Shown here: positions 1-5,047 of the stretch, piece by piece | Position numbering within the stretch: position 1 is the stretch's first letter | Layout of the letters: each line of letters begins with the position of its first letter | Assembly (NCBI GenBank): GCA_030614505.1 | Contig: JAUWTX010000098.1 | Span: 1 to 7,219 of the forward strand | Direction: 5' to 3' | Source: Desulfuromonadales bacterium | Lineage (GTDB): Bacteria; Desulfobacterota; Desulfuromonadia; Desulfuromonadales; BM103 | Length of the DNA: 7,219 nt | The notes under the pieces: generated by a model | Told to the model about the DNA's origin: nothing | What the model saw: the letters and a program-made list of their open reading frames with translations, nothing else | Database searches by the model: none | Program-made: the position numbers and the translations under genes

Positions 1-27
1 CGGCAGGCTTTATCGATGGAGGGTTAA
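1..27 (+). CDS. C-terminal tail of an upstream gene (partial)
   Basis: The frame ending at the TAA at 25-27 is open from the first base and reads RQALSMEG-stop, and this TAA directly abuts the ATG of the CBS gene. A stop-start junction with no gap is typical of translationally coupled operon genes, so these bases are probably the end of the preceding gene. In related genomes a NAD(P)H-hydrate repair enzyme (NnrD/NnrE) often lies here, but nine codons cannot show that. The other two frames would need longer overlaps. Confidence 0.35.
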   Translation, partial: RQALSMEG

Positions 28-477
28 ATGTTGACAGCTGGCGATATCATGACGACGGAAATACACACCGTTCACCAGGATACTGAGATCAAAGCACTGG
101 CGAAAATGTTTGTCGAGCACAATGTCAATGCTATGCCGGTTGTGGATGATGATGGTGAGCTAGTTGGTATGGTCACCCAGACAGATCTTGTGGAGCAGGA
201 TAAACCTCTGCACATTCCCACCGTAATCTCTTTGTTCGACTGGGTTATCTATCTGGAAAGCCCGAAAAAGTTCATGGAAGAGGTGCGTAAGGTTACGGCA
301 CGCAAGGTCAACGAAATCTGTTCTAAGGATGTGGTCACCTGCACACGCGATACCCCTGTTGCCATGGTGGCCAGTCTGATGGTGGACAACAAGGTGCACC
401 TGGTTCCGGTTATTGCTGATGGCCGGATAGCTGGAGTGGTTGCCCGTCTCGACATTATCCGCACTATGGGCGAATAG
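28..477 (+). CDS. Two-CBS-domain protein
   Basis: A 149-residue soluble protein made almost entirely of a pair of CBS domains, which normally bind adenine nucleotides (AMP, ATP, SAM) and act as an energy or ligand sensor. CBS1 spans about residues 3-60, with the typical pattern of an acidic turn then glycine then a TDL end (DDDGELVG, TQTDL). CBS2 spans about 93-148 (RIAGVVARLDI). The 35-residue linker between them (FDWVIYLESPKKFMEEV) is longer than in minimal CBS pairs and resembles linkers remembered from Geobacter-type proteins. No catalytic domain is attached, so the protein probably regulates a partner by contact; the partner is unknown. The ATG start has GGAGGG at 18-23 and follows the upstream stop without a gap. 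tsaE starts 2 bases after its stop, so the genes are co-transcribed. Confidence 0.9.
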   Translation: MLTAGDIMTTEIHTVHQDTEIKALAKMFVEHNVNAMPVVDDDGELVGMVTQTDLVEQDKPLHIPTVISLFDWVIYLESPKKFMEEVRKVTARKVNEICSKDVVTCTRDTPVAMVASLMVDNKVHLVPVIADGRIAGVVARLDIIRTMGE

Positions 478-479
478 CT

Positions 480-959
480 TTGCAACGTTGGGAAACGACA
501 ACCGGAGGGCCGGAAGACACTCGTGCTTTGGGCCGACTACTTGGTGGTCTTGCCGATGCCGGGCTGGTTGTGCTCCTGAATGGTGACCTGGGTGCCGGGA
601 AAACCTGTTTTGCTCAAGGTGTGGCTGGTGGGTTGGGGGTCTCTTCTGAGCCACCGGTCACCAGCCCGAGCTATACCTTGCTGAATATCCATCATGGACG
701 CCTCCCTCTCTATCATTTTGATCTCTATCGTCTCTCACAAGTCGATGACCTTGCCGATCTGGGCTACGATGAGTTTGCCGAAGGCGAGGGCTTGACTCTG
801 GTCGAATGGGCTGATCGGATGACGGGGGCACTGACCGCGTCGGTTGCCATTTCCATCGAACACCTTACCGAGAGGCAGCGAAAGTTTTGTTTTGATGCGA
901 TGGATGCTCGTGGCGTGAAGCTTTTGGCGCAACTTGCCACGAAGTGGCCTTCCTCCTGA
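480..959 (+). CDS. tsaE: tRNA threonylcarbamoyladenosine biosynthesis ATPase TsaE
   Basis: A 159-residue P-loop ATPase, the usual TsaE length. With TsaB and TsaD it installs the threonylcarbamoyl group on A37 of ANN-decoding tRNAs; ATP hydrolysis by TsaE is needed for turnover of the complex. The Walker A loop is GDLGAGKT (residues 35-42). The family signatures SPSYTLLN (62-69), YHFDLYRL (78-85) and the Glu-Trp pair in LVEWADRM (E109-W110) are all present, so the protein looks intact. The start is a TTG only 2 bases after the CBS stop. The N-terminus from there (WETTT...EDTRALG) fits the family, and no in-frame ATG or GTG fits better. Only a weak GGGCGA at 468-473 serves as ribosome-binding site, so translation probably depends on coupling to the CBS gene. 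Confidence 0.95.
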   Translation: MQRWETTTGGPEDTRALGRLLGGLADAGLVVLLNGDLGAGKTCFAQGVAGGLGVSSEPPVTSPSYTLLNIHHGRLPLYHFDLYRLSQVDDLADLGYDEFAEGEGLTLVEWADRMTGALTASVAISIEHLTERQRKFCFDAMDARGVKLLAQLATKWPSS

Positions 960-976
960 GAAACCCGCATGGTTTC
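960..976. repeat. Perfect inverted repeat just after tsaE
   Basis: GAAACC and GGTTTC flank a 5-base CGCAT loop immediately after the tsaE stop. The 6-bp stem is short and no T-run follows, so it is not a convincing intrinsic terminator. It could stabilise the 3' end of the upstream transcript or be chance. Confidence 0.35.
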
Positions 977-988
977 CCGTGAAAAACT

Positions 989-1017
989 TTGACGACTGAT
1001 GGGAATACTGATATTAA
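989..1017 (+). promoter_or_regulatory. Candidate sigma70 promoter for lysC-cimA
   Basis: TTGACG (989-994, 5 of 6 consensus bases) and TATTAA (1012-1017, 4 of 6) are separated by the ideal 17 bases. Transcription would start near 1024, leaving a leader of about 74 bases before the lysC ATG. It lies in the only sizeable gap between tsaE and lysC, which supports a separate lysC-cimA unit. Confidence 0.55.
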
Positions 1018-1026
1018 AGGCAATCG

Positions 1027-1040
1027 ACCCCGGCAGGGGT
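1027..1040 (+). promoter_or_regulatory. Small hairpin in the lysC leader
   Basis: ACCCC and GGGGT form a 5-bp stem around GGCA, beginning almost at the predicted transcript 5' end. A second possible pairing, TTCCT (1061-1065) with AGGAA (1080-1084), would cover the lysC ribosome-binding site. Both stems are short. A 5'-end hairpin often protects mRNA, and nothing here shows a ligand-sensing role. Confidence 0.3.
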
Positions 1041-1097
1041 ATATCTCAATATTGGTGGGTTTCCTAAATGAGACACGCCAGGAAGGGTTAACCACAG

Positions 1098-2330
1098 ATG
1101 GCACTGGTGGTTCAGAAGTATGGTGGTACCTCGGTAGGGACCATCGAAAAGATACAGAATGTCGCCCGACGGGTTGCACGTACTTACGATGAGGGCAACG
1201 ATATGATCGTTGTGGTCTCGGCCATGGCCGGTGAGACCAATAGGCTGGTTGCTCTGTCAGAAGAAATGTGCGAGTTCCCGAGTGAGCGTGAATACGATGT
1301 TCTGGTAGCAGCAGGGGAACAGGTTTCCATAGCCTTGTTGTCAATGGCTCTGCAGTCGATGGGATACATGGCCAAAAGTTATCTTGGTTGGCAGATCCCG
1401 ATTTGTACGGACAACGCTTTTTCGAAGGCACGCATTAAAGAGATTCAGGATGTCAATATTCGTGAAGATCTGCAAAATGGCACAATTGTCATTGTGGCCG
1501 GGTTTCAGGGCCTTGATCGTGACAACAACATCACCACCTTTGGTCGCGGTGGTTCCGATACTTCAGCCGTGGCCGTTGCTGCAGCGTTAAAGGCGGATGT
1601 TTGCGAAATTCTGACTGATGTCGACGGTGTTTATACTACTGACCCGCGCATTGTTCCCGAGGCCTCCAAGATAGATAAGATTTCCTACGACGAAATGCTT
1701 GAAATGGCTTCTCTCGGCTCCAAAGTCTTGCAGATCCGGGCTGTAGAGTTTGCTAAAAAGTATGAAGTTGTCGTCCACGTACGTTCCAGCCTAAATGACA
1801 ATCCAGGGACTCTGGTAATGAAGGAGGATGCAGATATGGAAACGGTCCTGGTTTCAGGTATCGCATATAACAAGGATGAAGCAAAAATTTCCGTGATGCG
1901 CGTTCCGGACAGGCCGGGGATTGCTGCGCAGCTTTTCTCGCCGCTTTCTACAGCGAACATCACGGTGGATATGATTATCCAGAATATTTCGCATGAAGGT
2001 TTTACCAACATGACCTTCACGGTGCCCCGGTCCGATTTCAAAAAAGCGCTCAAGATTGTTGAGGGAACAGCGGCCGAAATCGGTGCTTCCGGTGTAGAAA
2101 GCAATGAGTTGATAGCCAAGGTGTCGATCATCGGTGTAGGGATGCGCTCTCATTCAGGCATTGCCAGCAAGATGTTCGAGACACTTGCCGCCGAGGGTGT
2201 CAATATTCAGATGATTTCGACCAGCGAGATCAAGGTGTCCTGTGTTATTGATGACAAGTATACAGAACTTGCTGTGCGCATTTTACACGAAGCTTTCGGT
2301 CTGGACAATGGACAGGTAGTCCAGGAATAG
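1098..2330 (+). CDS. lysC: Aspartate kinase (ACT-regulated, probable alpha/beta type)
   Basis: Phosphorylates L-aspartate with ATP, the first step towards lysine/diaminopimelate, threonine and methionine. At 410 residues it matches monofunctional aspartate kinases of the LysC alpha/beta class. The kinase domain (about 1-245) has the substrate motif KYGGTS (7-12), GFQG (135-138), the nucleotide-site stretch FGRGGSDTSA (148-157) and TDVDGVYTTDPR (173-184). Two ACT domains follow (about 265-335 and 342-405), including VPDRPGIAA in the first and the S-H-SGIASKMFE stretch in the second, so feedback inhibition by lysine and/or threonine is expected, though the effector cannot be read from the sequence. 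The ATG has AGGAAGGG at 1080-1087. cimA begins 34 bases downstream. A strong internal start at Met247 is described separately. No homoserine dehydrogenase domain is fused. Confidence 0.97.
   Translation: MALVVQKYGGTSVGTIEKIQNVARRVARTYDEGNDMIVVVSAMAGETNRLVALSEEMCEFPSEREYDVLVAAGEQVSIALLSMALQSMGYMAKSYLGWQIPICTDNAFSKARIKEIQDVNIREDLQNGTIVIVAGFQGLDRDNNITTFGRGGSDTSAVAVAAALKADVCEILTDVDGVYTTDPRIVPEASKIDKISYDEMLEMASLGSKVLQIRAVEFAKKYEVVVHVRSSLNDNPGTLVMKEDADMETVLVSGIAYNKDEAKISVMRVPDRPGIAAQLFSPLSTANITVDMIIQNISHEGFTNMTFTVPRSDFKKALKIVEGTAAEIGASGVESNELIAKVSIIGVGMRSHSGIASKMFETLAAEGVNIQMISTSEIKVSCVIDDKYTELAVRILHEAFGLDNGQVVQE
1821..1838 (+). promoter_or_regulatory. Internal ribosome-binding site and start for a LysC beta subunit
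   Basis: Inside lysC a full AAGGAGG (1821-1827) sits 8 bases before an in-frame ATG (1836-1838, Met247). Translation from here gives a 164-residue protein (1836-2330) holding both ACT domains and no kinase domain, starting METVLVSGIA. In the alpha2beta2 aspartate kinases of Bacillus subtilis and Corynebacterium glutamicum, the beta subunit is made from an internal in-frame start at the equivalent place. This ribosome-binding site is closer to consensus than that of lysC itself. Production of a beta subunit here is inferred. Confidence 0.7.
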
Positions 2331-2364
2331 AGAAGCTTTCTGAGCAAATGATCGGGAGAGGACG

Positions 2365-3936
2365 ATGAGCAGAGTTTTCCTGTACGATACGACCTTGCGT
2401 GATGGTACGCAGGCTGAAGACGTTTCTTTTCTGGTGGCGGACAAAATCCGCATCGCACAGAAACTTGATGAACTTGGCATCGACTACATCGAGGGCGGTT
2501 GGCCCGGTTCAAACCCTAAAGATATTGCTTTTTTCAAGGATATCAAGAAGATCGCTCTTGATCATGCCAAGGTCGCAGCTTTTGGTTCAACCCGGCGGGC
2601 CAAGACGACACCAGCCAAGGACAACAATATTCAGACCCTGATTCAGGCGGAGCCGGACGCGGTTACAATCTTCGGCAAAACCTGGGATTTCCACGTACGC
2701 GAGGCGCTACGCATCAGCCTGGAAGAGAATGTGGCGCTGATCTATGATTCGCTGGCCTACCTGAAAGAAAATGTGCCGGAGGTCATTTACGATGCCGAGC
2801 ACTTCTTCGATGGTTACAAGGCAAACCCCGAGTACGCAATCAAAACACTGGAAGCGGCGCAGCAAGCCGGTGTTGACTGTATCGTTCTTTGTGACACGAA
2901 TGGTGGCTCACTGCCTTATGAAGTCGCTGCAATAATCAAGAAGGTTAAGAAAAGCATCAAGACGCCACTCGGTATTCATGCCCATAATGACAGCGAGTGC
3001 GCTGTGGCCAATTCCCTGGTGGCGGTCGAACAGGGTGTGGTGCATGTCCAGGGAACGATCAATGGTTTCGGTGAACGTTGCGGAAACGCCAACCTCTGTT
3101 CGATTATTCCTGCTCTTAAGCTGAAGATGGGCCGCGAGTGTGTCTCTGATGAACAACTACAGAGTCTGCGGGTTGCTTCACGCTATATCTATGAACTGGC
3201 GAATCTGGTGCCGAACAAGCACCAGCCTTATGTGGGGAATTCCGCATTTGCCCATAAGGGTGGTGTGCACGTTTCCGCTATCCAGCGTCATCCTGAAACT
3301 TACGAGCATATGCGACCGGAAAAGGTCGGCAATGTGACCCGTATACTGGTTTCCGACCTTTCCGGACGTGCCAATATTCTGGCTAAAGCGGAACAGTTCA
3401 ATATCAACCTGAACAGCAAGGACCCGGTCACGCTGGAAATCCTTGAGGACATCAAGAACCTCGAGAATCAGGGTTATCAGTATGAAGGTGCAGAAGCTTC
3501 CTTTGAGTTGCTGATGCGTCGCGCCATGGGTGAATTACGCAACTACTTTTCGGTCATCGGTTTCCGAGTCATTGATACCAAGCAACATGAAGACGAAATG
3601 CCGACTTCGGAAGCAACCATTCAGGTTAAGGTGGGCGGGCGAATTGAGCACACTGCTGCTGAGGGTAGCGGCCCGGTTAACGCTCTGGACCATGCTCTTC
3701 GCAAGGCACTTGAACAATTCTACCCGCAGCTGAAAGAAATGAAACTCTTTGATTACAAAGTGCGTGTGCTGCCGGCTGGAAAGGGTACTGCGTCGGTGAC
3801 ACGGGTATTAATTGAGTCTGGAGACAAGACGGGTCGCTGGGGTACGGTCGGTGTCAGCGACAACATCATTGATGCTTCTTACCATGCTCTGGTTGACGCA
3901 CTGCAGTACAAACTGATGCGCGACCAAGTGGGCTAG
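2365..3936 (+). CDS. cimA: (R)-citramalate synthase
   Basis: Condenses pyruvate with acetyl-CoA to (R)-citramalate, the entry to the threonine-independent route to 2-oxobutyrate and isoleucine, a pathway known in Geobacter sulfurreducens. The 523 residues match the long CimA class in the LeuA/homocitrate synthase superfamily. The TIM barrel starts with YDTTLRDGTQ (7-16, with the R12-D13 pair), carries the metal-binding HAHND (205-209), NGFGERCGNAN (233-243) and HKGGVHVS (297-304), and ends near 370. A C-terminal LeuA-type allosteric domain (about 400-515) should mediate feedback control by isoleucine. It could be mistaken for 2-isopropylmalate synthase, but EGGWPGSNPKD and the overall length are of the CimA type. 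The ATG is preceded by GGGAGAGGA (2354-2362). It follows lysC by 34 bases, so the two are probably co-transcribed; transcription likely ends at the hairpin at 4051-4090. Confidence 0.95.
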   Translation: MSRVFLYDTTLRDGTQAEDVSFLVADKIRIAQKLDELGIDYIEGGWPGSNPKDIAFFKDIKKIALDHAKVAAFGSTRRAKTTPAKDNNIQTLIQAEPDAVTIFGKTWDFHVREALRISLEENVALIYDSLAYLKENVPEVIYDAEHFFDGYKANPEYAIKTLEAAQQAGVDCIVLCDTNGGSLPYEVAAIIKKVKKSIKTPLGIHAHNDSECAVANSLVAVEQGVVHVQGTINGFGERCGNANLCSIIPALKLKMGRECVSDEQLQSLRVASRYIYELANLVPNKHQPYVGNSAFAHKGGVHVSAIQRHPETYEHMRPEKVGNVTRILVSDLSGRANILAKAEQFNINLNSKDPVTLEILEDIKNLENQGYQYEGAEASFELLMRRAMGELRNYFSVIGFRVIDTKQHEDEMPTSEATIQVKVGGRIEHTAAEGSGPVNALDHALRKALEQFYPQLKEMKLFDYKVRVLPAGKGTASVTRVLIESGDKTGRWGTVGVSDNIIDASYHALVDALQYKLMRDQVG

Positions 3937-3965
3937 CAGCCAGTACATTGAGTTTGTCTACTACA

Positions 3966-4544
3966 ATGGGCCGACAAGCTGCTAAATTCTTTTCCCCGCC
4001 GCCAGCACTCACTGTGCTGGCGCTGCTTGTTTTTTTGGGTGTACTTTTGAGCCGGGAGACTTCCACAATGGAAGATCTCCCGGTTTTTTTGCCTCTGGAA
4101 CAAAGTGTTATTCATGTCGAACTCTCGGGTGAGGATGTGGTGTCAGGGGTGTATCAAATTTATGACGGTTTGACTCCACAAGACGTCATAAATTTGACGG
4201 GCTCTTCGTTGGCAGAAAATTTGTCAACGAATCCTGTCTGGTTACAACCGTTGCACGGTGGTGAGAATTTCAGAATTACCAGAAAAGACCAAAAAACTAC
4301 GATTTTTCAGCGAGGTTGGATGACGGCGAGTCATCGAATGACATTGGCGATCCCGCTGCATCCAGACCGTATGAGCAAGATGGATTGGAAAGCTTTACCG
4401 GGAATTGGCGATGCTCTTGCTGAGCGCATCGAGAATGACCGCCAAAAAAATGGCGATTTTAGTTGTTTGGAGGCCCTTGTGAGAGTGAAGGGTATAGGGA
4501 AAAAACGAGTAAATAGCTGGAGAGAATTTTTTGACGAGGTTTAA
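3966..4544 (+). CDS. ComEA-like membrane-anchored SLBB and helix-hairpin-helix protein
   Basis: A 192-residue protein from the ATG at 3966, or 198 from an in-frame TTG at 3948; neither start has a good ribosome-binding site. It has one N-terminal hydrophobic segment (PALTVLALLVFLGVLL, about residues 13-28 from the ATG), so it is probably membrane-anchored with the rest outside the cytoplasm. A degenerate SLBB-like stretch follows (VELSGEDVVSGVY ... DVINLTG, about 51-79). A tandem helix-hairpin-helix of ComEA type closes the protein: LPGIGDALAERI (144-155) and VKGIGKKRV (174-182). This is the order seen in ComEA, which binds incoming DNA during transformation. The usual 'INTA' entry to the HhH pair is replaced by IPLHPDRMS. 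DNA binding or uptake is inferred from the fold; no other competence gene is in view. An intrinsic terminator lies inside codons 29-42. Confidence 0.75.
   Translation: MGRQAAKFFSPPPALTVLALLVFLGVLLSRETSTMEDLPVFLPLEQSVIHVELSGEDVVSGVYQIYDGLTPQDVINLTGSSLAENLSTNPVWLQPLHGGENFRITRKDQKTTIFQRGWMTASHRMTLAIPLHPDRMSKMDWKALPGIGDALAERIENDRQKNGDFSCLEALVRVKGIGKKRVNSWREFFDEV
4000..4036 (+). other. Hairpin plus T-run inside the ComEA-like gene
   Basis: CGCCAGCAC (4000-4008) pairs perfectly with GTGCTGGCG (4014-4022) around a TCACT loop. A run of seven T follows at 4030-4036, but 7 bases separate it from the stem, so this is not a canonical terminator. It lies within codons for the membrane segment and just upstream of a real terminator structure. 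Confidence 0.45.
4051..4090 (+). terminator. Intrinsic terminator embedded in the ComEA-like coding region
   Basis: CCGGGAGA (4052-4059) and CTTCCA (4060-4065) pair with TGGAAG (4069-4074) and TCTCCCGG (4076-4083) around a CAA loop. That makes a 14-bp stem with one bulged A (4075), followed at once by seven T (4084-4090). Structurally this is a textbook rho-independent terminator, about 115 bases after the cimA stop, and it probably ends the lysC-cimA transcript. It is also inside the open frame of the next gene, encoding RETSTMEDLPVF. Confidence 0.8.
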
Positions 4545-4696
4545 GTTGTTGTTTTATAGAAGGAATTTTGCAGACGCAGAATCATTGTCTTTTGTCGGTG
4601 TTGATTAATTGTAAATTGGCACACCTTGTGTAACTCCTCATGCGTACATTCTGAAGATTTTGTTACGCATTGAATATGATATGAGGAGGCAATGCT
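4545..4696 (+). promoter_or_regulatory. Leader with Shine-Dalgarno-masking stem before the zinc-ribbon gene
   Basis: This A+T-rich gap codes for nothing visible. Its last 63 bases hold a composite stem. CTCCTC (4634-4639) is complementary to GAGGAG (4683-4688) in the ribosome-binding site, and the adjoining ATGCGTA (4640-4646) is complementary to TACGCAT (4664-4670). Together they make a 13-bp helix with one asymmetric bulge (4671-4682) that would hide the Shine-Dalgarno sequence of the gene at 4697. No convincing sigma70 promoter was found in it. TGGCAC at 4617-4622 resembles a sigma54 -24 element, but the -12 element is poor. Confidence 0.55.
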
Positions 4697-4852
4697 ATGA
4701 GATGCCCTAAGTGTAAAGGCCGTATGTACGCAGAAAAATATTATGATTTTGTTCGTGCATTTGATGCTTGGAAGTGCTGCTGTTGCGGTGAGGTTGTAGA
4801 CCCGACGATTCTGACTAATCGTGCCCGCAGTCATAATGTCTTCCTCGGTTGA
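4697..4852 (+). CDS. Small zinc-ribbon protein, 51 residues
   Basis: A short protein beginning MRCPKCKGRMYAEKYYDF. It has two cysteine knuckles, C3-P-K-C6 and C27-C-C-C30, spaced as in a zinc ribbon that binds one Zn(II) through C3, C6, C27 and C30; the extra C28 and C29 are unusual. The middle (YYDFVRAFDAWK) is aromatic and charged, and the tail (ILTNRARSH) is basic. The ATG has a near-perfect ribosome-binding site, GAGGAGG (4683-4689), 7 bases upstream, and a strong terminator follows its stop by 35 bases, so it looks like a genuine small gene. Similar short CxxC...CxxC proteins are remembered from Geobacter-type genomes without known function. Possible roles are a nucleic-acid-binding or protein-binding adaptor; none is shown here. 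Confidence 0.8.
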   Translation: MRCPKCKGRMYAEKYYDFVRAFDAWKCCCCGEVVDPTILTNRARSHNVFLG

Positions 4853-4868
4853 GTAGAGGGCTATATAC

Positions 4869-4889
4869 CAGATAACAGATAACGATAAA
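4869..4889 (+). repeat. Short tandem repeat before the terminator
   Basis: Two exact copies of CAGATAA (4869-4875, 4876-4882) and a diverged third, CGATAAA (4883-4889), lie between the zinc-ribbon stop and the terminator. No function is evident. Confidence 0.3.
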
Positions 4890-4922
4890 GAGCCCGGAAC
4901 TCCAGTTCCGGGCTCTTCTTTT
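4888..4922 (+). terminator. Strong intrinsic terminator after the zinc-ribbon gene
   Basis: AAGAGCCCGGAAC (4888-4900) pairs perfectly over 13 bp with GTTCCGGGCTCTT (4905-4917) around a TCCA loop, followed by CTTTT. It ends the zinc-ribbon transcript and insulates the acyltransferase-kinase unit downstream. Confidence 0.93.
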
Positions 4923-4954
4923 ATCTGCATTTGTATTCCATAATCTGTTTATGG

Positions 4955-4983
4955 TCGTAATTAAAAGAAACCTCCTTTACAAT
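4955..4983 (+). promoter_or_regulatory. Candidate sigma70 promoter for the acyltransferase-kinase unit
   Basis: TACAAT (4978-4983, 5 of 6 consensus bases) is 17 bases downstream of TCGTAA (4955-4960, 3 of 6). The predicted start near 4990 gives a leader of roughly 58 bases before the ATG at 5048. The preceding terminator makes a promoter somewhere in 4923-5040 necessary. Confidence 0.35.
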
Positions 4984-5016
4984 AAAAGAGTAGGAGTTGT
5001 CCAAGCTTCTCCCTGC

Positions 5017-5031
5017 AACTCTCAGAGAGTT
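5017..5031. promoter_or_regulatory. Perfect palindrome, possible operator
   Basis: AACTCTCAGAGAGTT is a perfect 7+1+7 inverted repeat ending 2 bases before the GAAAGGA ribosome-binding site. Its CAACTC edge (5016-5021) could also pair with GAGTTG (4994-4999) as RNA. The symmetry suits a dimeric repressor, or a small hairpin near the ribosome-binding site. Confidence 0.4.
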
Positions 5032-5047
5032 TGAAAGGATTGCTGTC

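Noticed and set aside
960..976. Intrinsic terminator after tsaE
   Set aside because: The 6-bp stem has no T-run after it.
960..1097. Lysine riboswitch upstream of lysC
   Set aside because: Known lysine riboswitches need roughly 170 bases and a multi-helix junction. The gap is 138 bases with only short stems.
989..1192. Small + strand open frame overlapping the start of lysC
   Set aside because: It starts with a TTG that is the promoter -35 box, has no ribosome-binding site and overlaps lysC in another frame.
4617..4632. Sigma54-like promoter before the zinc-ribbon gene
   Set aside because: TGGCAC matches the -24 element, but the position of the -12 GC reads GT and its flanks are poor, well below the quality of the site at 7141.
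4675..4680. TATGAT as a -10 box for the zinc-ribbon gene
   Set aside because: It would start the transcript inside the ribosome-binding site, and the -35 region is poor.
4541..4930. Open frame of 129 codons on the - strand over the zinc-ribbon gene
   Set aside because: It runs through the terminator and the leader and has no ribosome-binding site. The + strand small gene has strong start and stop signals.
4997..5047. TTG start extending the acyltransferase by 17 residues
   Set aside because: Its AGGAG directly touches the start codon with no spacer, whereas the ATG at 5048 has AAAGGA at a normal distance. The extra residues are outside the conserved domain.
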